Positions 31,120 through 44,192 are shown, counted from the first letter of the stretch. The stretch: DNA of 64,000 nucleotides from Entoloma clypeatum (GCA_963565915.1 OY751496.1:1798001-1862000); one strand, 5' to 3'. Numbers and translations are program-made. The notes: a model not told the origin generated them from the letters alone.

Positions 31120-32608
31120 GTCGAGCCCACGCAAGACCTATTGTCCTGGGCAGCGAATTTACAAAGTTCGCTCGAAGAGATCAAACGCAAGAGAGAAGCC
31201 CACATACAAGCGATGTACGACCAGCTCGAGGGCTTATGGAAGAGGCTTGGTGTGGGTGAAGCGGACATGGACACTTTCGTGGAAACACACCGAGGAAGCA
31301 CCGAGGACACAGTCAGAGAATACGAAGAAGAGCTTGAAAGGATGATGGAATTGAAGAGAGAGAGAATGGGTCAATTTATCGAGAGTGCGAGGGAAGAGAT
31401 CATCAGGCTCTGGGATGACCTCATGATCGGGGAAGAAGAGAGAGCGGATTTTGCACCTTTTGCTGACGGTTCGTGCTTCTGTATCATGACCGAATACAGT
31501 ACTGAACGTTTCCTTCCAGATGAGCACACCGAAGAATTGTTGACAATTCATGAGGATGAAATCAGAAGACTTAAGGAGGAACGACGGCAGAAGGCTCCCT
31601 TGCTGGCTGGCATAAAGAAATACTTCGATATATGCGGGGAAGAGAAGGAGCTAGCTGCGGCTGCTTCCGACCAAACGCGTCTCACTGGCCGGGGTAGGGA
31701 TCCAGGAAGACTGTTGCGGGAGGAGAAGATGCGAAAGAGGGTTCAAAAGGAGAAACCACGCGTCAGTTGTCATGTCATGTCATTTGAATCTTCTGCACTC
31801 GATTCACGGTTTTTCCATGCAGCTCGAACAAGATCTCTTGGCATCCATCCCTGCTTGGGAAAGCGAAATGGGGAAACCATTCCTCGTGCACGGAGAGAGT
31901 GTCCTACAAATTCTTATGGAAACCGTTAGTGCGCAAGATCAGGAGAACAAACGGAAACCTGCACGGGCCGGATCAGTTCCCCCGCGTGCCACCACACCTG
32001 TTAATTCGGTACATGCCTATGTTCCTGGGTCTAAGACAGGAACAGTTACACCTGCAGTACGACCTGGATCTACGTCGCAATCTGTCCCAAACAAGAGACT
32101 GAAATTGGCTGAACCTGCTCCAGCAGGACACCTTCGACAGAGGAGCCGCGAAAAAGGGAACGGGAAAGGTCACACCCCGAGGGTACCTCTAGGGTTATGC
32201 AGAGGTGGGAATGAGGGTGGAAGGACCGTGTCGCCTTCGAAGATTCCTCCTGGAAGATCGGCAAGTGCATCGTTGCCACGATCATCACATCTTGCTATGC
32301 CAGTTCCGAAACCAGGAACGCAGCACCATGCTTTGGGGCATGGAAGACTCCCGAGCAGCGCAAAATATGGGGGTGCTTATGCGGGTGGGGTTAGGAGTAT
32401 GTCTGGAATAACATCTGGCGGGTATGGATCGAGGTACATCAGTGGAAGTGGGTATGCAGCTGAGCTAATGAAGAAAGCGTCAAGGGCGAGACGGGAGAGC
32501 TTCAAGCCTCGCCCTAGTATGGATGGGTTGGAAATGGGTATGAGCGTTGGGCTAAATGCGCAGAGAGGGAGGTGGGCTGCTGTGAACGAGGAGGACGAGG
32601 GATTTTGA
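31120..32608 (+). pseudogene. 5'-truncated PRC1/Ase1 copy
   Basis: The sequence begins inside exon 3 of PRC1 at VEPTQDLLSWAANLQSSLEE and runs to the same stop codon, including both downstream introns (donors GTTCGT and GTCAGT). About the first 285-290 residues, the promoter and the first two introns are absent. No ATG lies in frame near the junction. The coding part is unchanged, so the duplication is recent or has been homogenised. It is followed by POL2 in the same orientation. Confidence 0.85.
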
Positions 32609-32857
32609 AGTGAATCTGTGATATATGTATAACCATGCACACGACTATGTTTGTTTCTTTGTCTATTTCCTCCGGGTCCTTCTCGTTCTTTACTTTTCTT
32701 ACTTGTTTTATGGCAAGCATCATAATGCTTCTGTAGTTACAGCTAAATTAGGTAGTACTGTCAATACTATGCGACTGGTATCGCGCATATGCTCTCCGCA
32801 ACGTGACGAAAAACGCGACCCGTCACAATCTGTCACAAGTCAGAACAAAGTCTCCAG
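31120..32857 (+). repeat. 1,738 bp inverted duplication, right arm
   Basis: Indel-free partner of 23184-24921. Its inner end is the abrupt junction to the HNH unit. Its outer end lies 11 bp before the POL2 start codon. Confidence 0.92.
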
Positions 32858-32867
32858 CTTTGCCACG
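32609..32867 (+). promoter_or_regulatory. PRC1-POL2 spacer, POL2 upstream region
   Basis: These 259 bp between the PRC1 stop codon and the POL2 ATG must contain the POL2 promoter unless it reaches into PRC1 coding sequence. A GC-containing stretch with CGCGACCCGTCACAATCTGT lies near the start codon. An almost identical copy at 23184-23432 faces the left HNH gene. Confidence 0.5.
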
Positions 32868-35800
32868 ATGGCAAGGGGGCGAGGGACATTTGGGCTTTCA
32901 TCAGCTCGTGGCGGAAGCAGAGGCCGATCATTCCAAGGGTATCGCAGAGCCGGCTCGTGGCGAGGAGGACGTGGAAGGGGACGAGGAGGCGCTGGCCAAC
33001 CTGGGGACGCTGGACCAAAGCGTGAAGACGACGGCACTCAACTTGCGGAGAGGTTTGAAAGGTCAGCCTTGAATGATGAAATTGACGAGAAACTTGGGTT
33101 CGCTCGGATTCAAGACGGGGGGAGACGCGAAGGGTGGTTAGTCAATATGCATCCCGTACGTGTGGCTATCTTTTAGGTTGTTTAATGATTTGTTTAGGGC
33201 TTTTCAGACTTTGATCAAAGATCCCGATTGGCCTGGTGGAAAGTCTGCAGTGGATTTTTACTTCATACAAGATGACGGGGGCACGTTCAAAAGCACACTC
33301 CAACACGAACCGTATTTCTATATTGGTTGCAAGGTACATCACAATGCCGTCGCTTTCCCACTTCTGATTAAGGCTTGAACTTCACAGGGTGGTACCGAGA
33401 CTACTATTGAAGAATGGCTGAACAAGAAATACGAGGGCCTCATATGTCGGATTACGCGCGAGAGCAAAGAAGATCTCAAACTGCCCAATCACCTCATGGG
33501 ACATCGTCGTCTCTACCTTCAACTCCACTTCAGAAATGTCTCCGACCTCCTCACTGTCCGACGAGACATTATGCCACTGGCTTTGGCAAACGGGGCGAAG
33601 CGAGACGCGGTTGACGCGTACGCCGAAGTTATCAGCGCAACGGCCGGTGCTTCGATGGAAATTGAGATGGATGGAGACGAATTGGGTGACGTTGGCGGGA
33701 ACAGAAACGGAAAAGGCGCAGGCTCCCGCGATAGGGATCCTCGTGAAAGCATCATTGACATTCGGGAATTCGACGTCCCTTATTACCTTCGCGTCGCAAT
33801 GGACAACGACATTCGTGTGGGACTCTGGTATGCGGTGAATTCTACGGCAGGGCATCCCTCGTTTCTACAGCTGGTGGAGAAGGTCAAACGTGCGGATCCT
33901 GTGGTTATGGCATTTGATATTGAGACTACGAAGGCACCACTCAAGTTCCCGGACCAGGCGATTGACCAGGTTATGATGATTTCATATATGATTGATGGCC
34001 AGGGCTATCTCATAACGAATCGCGAAATCGTCAGTGAAGACATAGAGGATTTTGAATATACGCCTAAAGAAGGTTATGAAGGGCCGTTTATCATATTTAA
34101 TGAAGCAGACGAGGTAAATTACATCTGGTTCTCTGACGTCTGTGTCCTTTTTATCTCGTCTCTTGTAGGCCGCCACCATGAAGAGATTTTTCTCACATAT
34201 TCAGGATGTGAAACCGACAGTCATGGCCACATTCAACGGGGACTTTTTCGATTTTCCTTTCCTCGATGCGCGCGCAAAGGTCAACGGAATCGACATGTTT
34301 TTGGAGACGGGTTTCGCGAAGGACTCAGAGGACGAATACAAGAGTCGTACCTGTGTTCATATGGACTGCTTCCGATGGGTCAAACGTGATTCTTATCTTC
34401 CCCAAGGCAGTCAAGGCCTGAAGGCCGTGACCCAGGCCAAGCTTGGGTATAATCCCATCGAACTAGATCCCGAACTCATGACACCGTAAGTATTTGGGAG
34501 AGTTCAATGCGCAGATGACTCAATTTCTAAGCTTGCAGATATGCTTTGGAACAGCCACAGATTCTTGCACAGTACTCCGTCTCCGATGCTGTTGCAACTT
34601 ATTACTTGTACATGAAATATGTCAACCCGTTCATCTTCTCTTTATGCAACATCATTCCTCTTAACCCAGACGAAGTACTCCGCAAAGGAAGTGGCACATT
34701 GTGCGAGACTTTGCTGATGGTGCGTTGTCTTACTTTGTGCTCTATTGTTTCGCGGTTTGACTCTTTTTTGTTAGGTGGAAGCCTTTCGTGGAAAAATTAT
34801 CATGCCAAACAGGCACGAAGAAGCACACGGGAATATGTACGATGGTCATTTGCTGGCATCGGAGACATATGTCGGAGGTCACGTAGAAGCATTGGAAGCG
34901 GGCGTCTTCCGAAGTGACATACCCTCAGAATTCAAGATTGTCCCGACGGCTGTTCAGCAGGTAAATCATTTCCAGATGGTTTTTCGGAAATAGCAACCCT
35001 GATGACTTTCCTGAAGTTGATTGACGACCTAGATGCTGCGTTGACGTTCTGTATCGTTGAAGAGTCCAAATCCTCCCTCGACGAGGTTGCCAATTACGAG
35101 GAGGTGAAGGCTGAAATCAAAGCGGCTTTAGCAATCATGCGCGACAACCCGAAGCGTATCGACAAACCCCTCATCTATCACTTGGATGTCGCAGCCATGT
35201 ATCCCAACATCATGTTGTCCAATCGACTTCAACCAGACTCCATGGTCGACGAATCAGTTTGTGCTGTTTGCGACTACAACCGGCCTGGAAAGACATGTGA
35301 CCGACGGCTTGATTGGGCTTGGAGAGGCGAATTCTTTCCGGCGCACCGAGACGAGTATAACATGATTCGCCATGCCCTGAATCAAGAAACATTCCCGCCC
35401 AAACGTCCTGGCGGTCCACAGCGCCGATTTCCTGACCTTTCTGAGGCCGAACAGTCTGCGTTACTTCATAAACGCCTCGGGGATTATTCTCGCAAAGTTT
35501 ACAAGAAGACTAAGGATACCCGAGTCGAGAATCGGGAGGCTATTGTGTGTCAGAGGGAAAACCCGTTTTATGTCGACACCGTGCGCCGATTCCGCGACCG
35601 TCGATACGAATATAAAGGGTTGCACAAAACTTGGAAGAAGAATTTGGATAACATCTTGGCGAATGAAGGTGCCATCACCGAAGTTGATGAAGCGAAAAAG
35701 CTCATCGTCATCTACGACTCATTGCAGCTTGCTCACAAGTGTATCCTGAACTCTTTCTATGGCTATGTGATGCGGAAGGGGGCTCGATGGCACTCAATGG

Positions 35801-38800
35801 AGATGGCTGGGATCACCTGTTTGACTGGCGCGACTATCATTCAGATGGCGCGGGCTTTGGTCGAGCAAATCGGTCGTCCGTTGGAGCTTGATACTGACGG
35901 TATTTGGTGCATGCTCCCTGGCGTATTTCCGGAAAACTTCAAGTTCAAGTTGAAGAATGGGAAATCGATCGGCTTCTCGTATCCCTGCACCATGCTCAAT
36001 CACCTGGTGCATGACAGATTTACGAATCACCAATATCATGACCTCGATCCTGAAACTGGGGACTACATCGTTCACAGCGAAAACTCTATCTTCTTTGAAC
36101 TCGATGGACCGTACCGTGCGATGATCCTTCCATCGTCCAAGGAGGAAGACAAGCTTCTCAAGAAACGATATGCCGTTTTCAACGACGATGGTAGCCTTGC
36201 TGAGTTGAAGGGATTTGAGGTCAAACGTCGAGGCGAACTGCAACTCATCAAGATCTTCCAGTCACAAATCTTCGAGAAATTTCTCTTAGGCACCACGACA
36301 CAAGAATGCTATAAAGCAGTTGCGGAAGTGGCCGACCAGTGGCTTGACGTCTTATTCAGTAAAGCCGAGAGCTTAAGCGACGGAGAACTCGTCGATCTTA
36401 TCGCAGAGAATCGAAGTATGTCGAAAACTCTGGCCGAGTATGGTGGACAAAAGTCGACCTCAATCAGCACCGCCAAGCGTCTGGCGGAATTTCTTGGTGA
36501 TCAAATGGTGAAGGACAAGGGTCTCGCCTGTAAGTTCATCATTTCGGCGAAGCCAATGGGCGCCCCAGTCACAGAAAGAGCCGTTCCGGTCGCTATTTTT
36601 TCGGCCGAGGAATCTGTCAGGCGGACGTACCTTCGCAAATGGTTGAAGGATAACGGTCTCGTCAACTTTGACTTGCGCTCAATATTGGATTGGCAATATT
36701 ACATCGAACGCCTAGGCTCTGTCATCCAGAAACTCATTACGATCCCGGCGGCCATGCAGAAAGTCTCAAATCCTGTACCTCGGATTCGTCACCCAGACTG
36801 GCTTCATCGACGGGTGGCAGGCGCAGTGGACAAATTCAAGCAGAATAAAGTAACGGACTTCTTTTCGCGTGTCACGGACGATGATAGGCAAGGGGGGTCA
36901 GAATCAATTGATATCGAAGATTTTGGAGAAAAACGACCACAGACCGGCGGTTTCCGTTTGGCGGTTGTCAATAAGAAAGCTGTACGCCTTGAGGTCCCAG
37001 AGCCGGAGCCAGAAGTGACGTCTCTACCTGACCCATCAGTCAACTACTCTGCATGGATCAAGGCAATGCGACCTCGCTGGAAGCACAGACAGGCTGCGCG
37101 GTTCGGGCATGCGACGTTAGATGGTGTGCCGGCCATCTTCAAAGGGGCGAGAGTCCGCGCCAATACTAAATGGGACATTGTCCAGATCCGTCCCAGTAAA
37201 ATTCTGGGACGGTTCATCATGTGGCTATCGATTGACTCAGAACTTGTCTCCATTCCTCTGCGCATTCCGCGAGAGTTCTACATTCACCTCAAACAACCGA
37301 AGAAAGCAGATTTCTTTCATCCTGAATACTATTCAGTTGAAGAAGTCACTCGCACTCTTCCTCGCGACCTTCCTTGCAAACATCTCTACAAACTTTCTGT
37401 TCGTGAAGATACCTATCGCGAAATTGAAGGACATTTTGTCGATCTTTTGAACGATTGTAACGTCGATGCTGTCTTTGAGCACAAGGTCGGTTGCCAGTTC
37501 TCACTGCAGATGTCTTCTGAATTTTCTTGCAGGTTCCCCTGGTAGTCCGAGCGCTACTCAAGCTTGGAAAGACTTGTTCGTTGGAAGATTCCACCATGAC
37601 GCTCAACCGAGCACAGAACATTGGCTTGGACCTGAGTCAACTGGGTCGTGTTCCCTCAACCTCATTATCACGGTATAAATATCTCGATGGGGGAAAGGCA
37701 GGAAAATATATCCTCCTATACCATGCATGTTCGGCTAGTGCTCCCTTACATGTTTTCGCGACTTTCCTCCCAACTGGGCCTGTCAAGCTTCATGTTGTTG
37801 ATCCTGCCACTCGCCGGCAGCCAATTGGCAGACTTCAAGAAGTTTATGCTGACCTTCTCCAGAAGAGGCACCAGAGTTACGGTCGCTGCGATTCGGTTGT
37901 GTATCCGGACACTCGGGAGTTTACCACCACTTATCATACCAACGATATTACAGCCCTCAAAGCGATATCTCGTGAACTGGGCCTGGTTGAAGACAAGTCA
38001 TTCACCGTCGTCATAACTTCGTCCAAAGATCAGTCATACTTCGAAAGGCTATTACCAAAATTATCCAAGTTTCCGGTACTTTCCATGTCGAAAGCTAAAG
38101 GACCTCACACTTTAGATGTCTTCCCATGGCAATCCCACGTTGCGCACAAGATGATCGGCCGATACCTGTCCATGGGTGCTTGGATTGACCGACTGGCATC
38201 ACTGGCAGACTACTATGATGTTCCAATTGGCCACGTTGAAGGAGATCAACCTCTCTTCCTATCCGACCTCAGCTTTGCTCGGCGCTTGTTAGAGCAGGAC
38301 ATCATCCTCTGGTGGTCGAGTGGCGAGCAACCAGACCTCGGGGGGTCTGAGAACGACCAGCGACCCACGGAAGAGTTCCCAAAGACGGAATTTTTCTCTT
38401 CAGGCTGTTACGCCAACGTCTGTCTAGAAGTTACTGTTCGCAATCTTGCGGTGGATTCCGTCATCCAATCTGTCATGGTCAACGAACTAGAAGGCAGCGG
38501 AGGCGCGACCGCTTTCGATTCTGTTTCTCGCACTTTGGACGAGTACAAGAACAGCGAGGGGCAACGAGATCTGACGTTAGGCGATTCCAACGTCTCAGCG
38601 CAGATGTTCAACGTTCTCAAAGGCATGATCAAGAGCTGGTTGCTTGACAAGATACAGCACAATTTCCAAAGTCCTGCCACCCTTGCGATCGATCATTTCT
38701 GGAGGTGGATCAGCTCGAGCGCTTCCAATATGTATGACCCAAGTCTACATCGTTTCGTCCATGGCCTGATGCGCAAGACTTTCATACAATTGCTCGCCGA

Positions 38801-40025
38801 ATTCAAGAGACTGGGATCACAGGTTGTTTATGCCGACTTCAGCCGCATTCTCCTCGCGACATCAAAACCTCCAGGTACTGCTCACGCGTATGCGACATAC
38901 ATCACCACTGCAGTGACTTCCAATGAGCTCTTCCAACACATCTACCTGCATACAGACAGGTTTTACGACTTTCTTCTCTTCATGGATCAAGCCAATATGG
39001 GTGGCATTGTCTGCGAAGACCCTTTAGCAATCGAACCTCCCGACGAACTGTCTTTGGAAATGCGTTGGAATATCCAGGAATTCTTACCCCCCGCTGTACA
39101 AGACGATTTTCATAACGTCGTTCAGTTCTTCATTGTAGATCTCTTCAAGATCAAGCAGAAAACGAACGGAGCGGCACGGGTGCCTCTACGTATATTACCT
39201 AATGGTGCTCCAGATTTAACGAAACGCGATGCAGGAAAGGCCAAAGAAACCGAGGCGATACTAGAATTTATTGGTCGCCGCCTCACACGAAAGCTTCTCA
39301 AAGTCATTGGCAATGTCCAGGATAGATATCAAGATTCGATGATGGTTGATGAGCCGGCTGAAGACTTCCAATTTCCTACCCGACCTGGCTCTTGTATTCC
39401 ATCATTATCGAATCCAGTGTTGGAACTCGTCAAGTTCATCTGCGCAACCTTTGCGCTTTCAAAGGAACACCAGGTCGAAATCGGCCTTTTGAAAAGGAAT
39501 CTCCTGGAACTGATTGGTGTCCGCGAATTTGCGAATGAAGCAGCATTCAAGAACCCCTGCGAGCCCCTCAAACTAGCGAACGTGCCTTGTCGGCACTGCG
39601 ACGTCCTCCGTGACTTCGACTTTTGTCGCGACCCAGAGCTCATGCCGAACAACCTTGAGGTCTCTCCCAAGTGGTACTGTTCGAACTGTGGTGGCGAGTA
39701 TGACAGAACCGTTATCGAGTTTGCCTTGATGCAGATGGTTGTTTCGATGGAGCAGGCGTTTGCTCAACAGGATTTGCGCTGCTCCAAGTGCCAGCAGATA
39801 CGGTCGGAGAATGTGGCGATGTACTGCCAGTGCTCTGGGACACAAGTTGCAACTGTAAACAAGGCGGATATGCGGCGCAAATTGCGGACGATCTTCAACA
39901 TTGCAAGTGTGCATCATCTTGTGTGCTTGAAGGTATTTTGATGGTCTTGCTTTCTTTGTCGGCTGCATTGAAGCTCACCAAACATCTTATAGGAACGGTC
40001 TCTCTTTGTTCTGAATCATTGGTGA
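32868..40025 (+). CDS. POL2: DNA polymerase epsilon catalytic subunit
   Basis: Nine exons (32868-33155, 33208-33333, 33388-34113, 34169-34485, 34539-34719, 34775-34960, 35017-37485, 37533-39932, 39993-40025) sum to 6,726 bp and 2,241 residues, the normal size for Pol2. An RG/G-rich N-terminus precedes the family sequence. The 3'-5' exonuclease has FDIETTK near residue 314 and [11 protein letters not shown]. The B-family polymerase core has [17 protein letters not shown] near 665, [18 protein letters not shown], and ELDTDGIWC near 898 with both catalytic Asp. The inactive C-terminal half ends with two Cys clusters ([13 protein letters not shown] with CSNC, and CSKC with CQC). The last exon of 33 bp supplies [10 protein letters not shown]. 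The enzyme synthesises the leading strand in the CMG replisome. All active-site residues are present. Confidence 0.97.
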
Positions 40026-40211
40026 ATCCCAGGATCCGATGAATAGCTTTGTTGCATACCCTCGTTGTTTGATACCCTACATTTGACTGTACACTAACAT
40101 TACTTACATATTCTATCGATCATACATGGAACATGGATCATATAGAAATCTATCTAGTATCACGCCCATTATCTTCTTTGTTTTGCGCTCTGCCGAACAA
40201 CCATGTCGAAT

Positions 40212-41566
40212 TCATGTCAAGGCTGCCGCAAGGTGTTGTACAGTTCCATCATCGCGTTTGATTGTGACGCTCCCATCCTGGAAGAGACGATGTTAACATC
40301 ATTCAATGACATTGCACGTATACGTACCTCGTTGCCAAAGTAAGCCGCTTTGGCAATATTGCAAAATAAGCCAACCTCTACGACTCCAGTCAACAACTTG
40401 ATCTTCTGTAATAGCTGTCATAATATCAGTCAATCGAGGGTTCCAACTTCACACATAGTTAACGTACCTTGAAAGGTTCTAAACCATGTTCCCAGTCAAA
40501 GGGCGCGTCGATTACAAAGTTCCCGTTGTCTGTCACAACGGGACCAGCTGTGCAGATTCAACGACAAGATGAGCAAGTGTTTTTCAACGAGTAAGGCAGA
40601 GAAACAGAACAACCGAACCTTTCTTCGCCGCCATCCTCAAAGTGGCGTTGGGGGACCCAATAACATGACGAAGCTTGTGCAGAACGGACGCATAAGCGAA
40701 TGGAACGACTTCTATCGGCACGCCGGAGGGGAACTAGCAATGCAACATGAACAATTTCAAATATTCTCCCCCTCCCCCCCTCTGCAGAACAAACGCACGC
40801 TGGTGCCCAGGTATTCAACATTTTTCCGGAAATCGGCGACGACGATGAAACTGCGAGGAGTTGACTTATCAAAGTTCCTTGAGTCAATTTTTTTTTTGCT
40901 GGAGGGACCCACGTATTTGCTGCTTCCGCGAGGACCTTCTCTCGAAGTTGGCATGCGCCGCCGCCCTTGACGCAGTTAAGGGACTTGTCTACTCTGGCGA
41001 GGACGCTCGTGAATATGGCAGGCATTTAAGCGAGGGTCCATGACTCAACTCGTCTGCGCCATCTATCGTAACGTCGATGGTGAGGTACTGGTCCACGTCT
41101 CCCAAGGCGAGACGGGAAGAAACGATGAGTTCCTTCGACTGGAAACCTAGGAGGGAAGGGAAGGGGAGAGAGAGAGAGATCGTGGGTCTTCTGGCAGGCT
41201 GAGGTACTAAGTCTTCCGACAATACCTGTGGGTATAAAGATCCTGTCCTTGTTCGCCTCTGGGCCCTGCTGTACGATGCGTTCGACAACGTAGGGGACGG
41301 TCGAGCCTATCGCGGCCTGCATCTGAGTTTGGTGAACCAATCTAGAGGCCGCGCTGACGCACCAGAGCCGATGCCGATTATCTTCCCCAGATGAACGCGA
41401 TGAGTGCCCCTGTCCCTGACGAGGAAGAGGAGGGGCCCCTACTCACCCGGTGTTCTGGCTTGACGTGTTGGTCGACGGCGGTGTAGGCAGCGAGCCTCTT
41501 GGATGCCTCTATAGCGCTCACGGCGCTCAGCACCTTGCTTTGTAGTGAGCTGGAGGAGGGGGCCAT
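40212..41566 (-). CDS. RKI1: ribose-5-phosphate isomerase A
   Basis: Ten exons (41447-41566, 41363-41381, 41226-41306, 41050-41146, 40913-40993, 40850-... i.e. 40799-40850, 40619-40733, 40468-40547, 40328-40405, 40212-40277) sum to 789 bp and 262 residues. It starts MAPSSSSLQSKVLSAVSAIE. Motifs in order are IIGIGSGSTVPYVVERI (phosphate loop), DVTIDGADEVDKSLNCVKG with the substrate-binding DGADE, GGGACQLREKVLAEAANTF (catalytic Glu region), and IKLLTGVVEVGLFCNIAKAA near the end. It interconverts ribose-5-phosphate and ribulose-5-phosphate in the pentose phosphate pathway. Exon 2 is only 19 bp. An open N-terminal extension on the same frame exists upstream, but the chosen ATG fits family length. 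It shares a 191 bp divergent promoter with TFB5. Confidence 0.94.
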
Positions 41567-41757
41567 GATGGGGGAAACGTGACGTAAATGTCGAGTCACT
41601 GAGGAGTCATTCAATACAGACTTTCCGAGAACAACGCACGTTGGAATGGACATACTCAGGGCGGTGGTGGTGAGGCTGCGTCGAAGAAATTGCGGCGGCC
41701 CAAGTCTGAGAGCCAGCATTTCGATCGAGACAGCGTCCGCGCCTCCTGCACTTGACA
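41567..41757. promoter_or_regulatory. divergent promoter, RKI1 / TFB5
   Basis: 191 bp between opposite start codons, so regulatory elements are likely shared. No specific motif is claimed. Confidence 0.45.
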
Positions 41758-42131
41758 ATGAAAGCTATCAAAGGTGTGTGTCTTAACGAACCACGCGTTC
41801 CTTCTCTCTCCATTCACTGCCCTTCTACCTTCAAAGGTGTCCTTCTCACCTGGTTTGTCGCTCAATGGCCCCGTCTCGAAGGGAGCACATACTCATGTCT
41901 ACCAGCGATCCAGCGGTGAAGCAGATCCTCCTGACAATGAATGAACAGCAAAGTTTCATCATTGAGGACTTGGACGATTATCACCTTGTTATCAAGGCCG
42001 ATGAAGAATATAGAGTCAGGAAGGAGCTTGAGGGGGAGGTGCGTCGTTGCATTTTTGTTGCGTACATGCCGAGTTGCCTCACAATCACTTACTTCCAGCT
42101 CGAGAAAAACACCTACAGCTTGGAGACATAA
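41758..42131 (+). CDS. TFB5: TFIIH subunit Tfb5/TTDA
   Basis: Exons 41758-41773, 41837-41852, 41906-42038 and 42099-42131 sum to 198 bp and 65 residues, near the usual 70. The first two exons are 16 bp each; together they give MKAIKGVLLTC, the family N-terminus, joined to DPAVKQILLTMNEQQSFIIE. The protein continues DLDDYHLVIKADEEYRVRKE and ends LEKNTYSLET. Tfb5 is the smallest TFIIH core subunit; it binds Tfb2/p52 and stimulates XPB during nucleotide excision repair and transcription. An ATG inside the third exon's upstream intron (41891 region) opens a longer frame, but it loses the conserved MKAIKGVL start. Confidence 0.93.
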
Positions 42132-42294
42132 TTCATGGGTTTGAAATGGCGAATCAAGGCAACACTCCATTTTACTAAGGTCGAGAAATTACATGCAACG
42201 AACATCGATGTAGACGGTAAAATCAAGTTCGCGTTTTGTGACATCCATTACCTCCGCGTGAATATATCCATGTTAAAATATATATCCTTCAGCT

Positions 42295-43864
42295 TTACAG
42301 GCCGATCGCTGCTTCTATCAAGCCAGGGACCGCGTCATAAAAGTCCAGCACTGCAGATGGACAAGTCAGCACGATCAAAAGAGGCAGAATCACAGAATTC
42401 GCAAAGCTCACTAATGACTCCAACACGCTGTCCCTTGTGCGCCTGGAGCCAAGGGAGAAGTTGCTGGTTCACCCCAGGAACAGCCGTCCCATTGCCTAGT
42501 GCCATGGACTACGAGCAAACAGATCAGATAAACCGCACACCGCACCAGCTAGAGACCTCACCCTTGGAGTAACGGTCGGCGACCCAGCGGTCCTCTCCGC
42601 ACTCGCAAAGGTAATGTAAAGCTGATCTTTGGTTCCTCCACTTCCCGCCGTGGCGTTCACCAGGTGCGTCCTCACGGCATCGAACTTGGCTTGAACGGTC
42701 GCTTGGATTCCGGCGTCTATGGGAAGGTTGTCGGGCTCGTAGAAATCCTCGATGTAGGCAATTTGAGGAGGGGAGACGGATGGGGGCGAGTAAGGGATAA
42801 GAATGGCTGGGCCGTTATCGGTCCAGAGAGAGCCGGGGAGGGTGATTCCGATGAGGCGTGGGGCGGAGGGGGATGGAGGGGCGGGAAGGAGGTCATAGGC
42901 GAAGCGTTGGAGGAGGGTAATCTTTCCACGGGCTTGAGCGAGGGTGCCGATCTGTTTCAATTGGACAGTCGGACCTGAGTTATATGTTCACGCTGAAGAG
43001 AGGAGACGTACACTTCCGTGGGTCTGGACCCAGTACCTCTTGCTGAGGTCGGATTGGAAGACATTATACAGGTGGGAGAGGAAGGCTACGTCGTATGGCG
43101 TGCCCGTGCCGCTTTCGTGGTTGATGGAGACAAGAAGGGCTTCTGTGGGGTGCTTGTCGAGCCACGAGTAGATACCGAAAAGAACGTCTTCGAAAGTGGT
43201 TGTCGGCGCCAGGAGGGCTGCGGCTGTCAGGGCAGAGTTAGAGCTTAGGTCATGACAAAAGGTAGACTGTAGGCACGTACAGTGGTGGAAGCCGATGGTA
43301 TCATTACCGGGGTTGTACGCGATGCGGAGGTCGAAGACGCGGATACCGTCGTTGAGACTCTGGAAAATGGAACGTGCCTGGGTTTGGAAAACGCTTGCGG
43401 GTGGGATGTCCCTGCCAACGAGAATTTTAAGAGCGTTTTCGGACGCGATGAGAAGAACTCACGAGCCAGTGTAACGAATGAGAGATTGTTGGGTAGCCTC
43501 GGTATAATTCCCTGGAAAGCAATCAGGATTTCCTTGTTGTTGGAATGAGAGGAGACTTACAAGTCGCGGTGTCGTGAGTTCCCGGTAGGTTCAGATGCAC
43601 TAGCTTGGTATTACCAGGGATACCGGCCATCCAGTCGCAGGTCTTTACTTTTCTGTCGCATCCCTTGTCGTAGCCTGCAAGGATTCAGGCATGTTGAGAT
43701 GATTTTTGGAAAGAGCACATACCGAGGATGGGTGCTCCTCTGGCGAGGATATCAAGCAAGGCCGCTTGAGCCAAGTGATTCTGAGCATCGCTGGCTGTCT
43801 CCAAGAGCAATGCGGCAGCGGCATTGGACGAGAGAAAGACGGTGAGGGCCAGGAAAGCGAGCAT
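42295..43864 (-). CDS. secreted PLC-like phosphodiesterase (PI-PLC X fold)
   Basis: Eight exons (43723-43864, 43561-43674, 43463-43511, 43281-43411, 43014-43223, 42562-42974, 42412-42508, 42295-42350) sum to 1,212 bp and 403 residues. The start MLAFLALTVFLSSNAAAALL gives a signal peptide. Then come CDWMAGIPGNTKLVHLNLPG and THDTATWNYTE (first catalytic His), SLNDGIRVFDLRIAYNPGND and TIGFHHS (second His region), YSWLDKHPTEALLVSINHES, and YWVQTHGS. The C-terminal part has KITLLQRFAYDLLP and ends MLDFYDAVPGLIEAAIGL. The family cleaves phosphoinositide or related phosphodiester head groups; extracellular fungal members have no assigned substrate. Intron 42975-43013 is only 39 bp. Joins were accepted where frame and family motifs both continued. 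Confidence 0.87.
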
Positions 43865-44192
43865 TGTAGACCTTGCTGTGTGGCAGCAACCTCCCAACGC
43901 CGTCGTTATGATGGATCCGCATGGTCGTTCAAGCACGTTCGTTCATCGAATCATGTGTGTTCTCGTCAGGTAGGCCATTCAAGTTCTCGACCCTCCGCCA
44001 ACCTGATTGTAGGACAACACCGCGATCATCTCTCAACGTTGCTCTAGGTGGCCAAGCGCAACGGACTTCAGGATGGCGGGAGCCTTGCGACAGACACCAG
44101 ATTCAACGTGATATTCTGCGCACGTTCGTCTCCTCGAAGGTCTATACATTCAATCCTCCGCGTCGTTTGAACACCATGTTACCTTCTACCCA
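43865..44192. promoter_or_regulatory. divergent upstream region, PLC-like / acid phosphatase-like
   Basis: 328 bp between two genes for predicted secreted hydrolases on opposite strands. Shared control is possible. No specific site is claimed. Confidence 0.4.

Noticed and set aside
32625..32867. N-terminal extension of POL2 from an ATG at 32625
   Set aside because: It lies in the duplicated spacer, is hydrophobic and unlike Pol2, while MARGRGTFG at 32868 fits the family.
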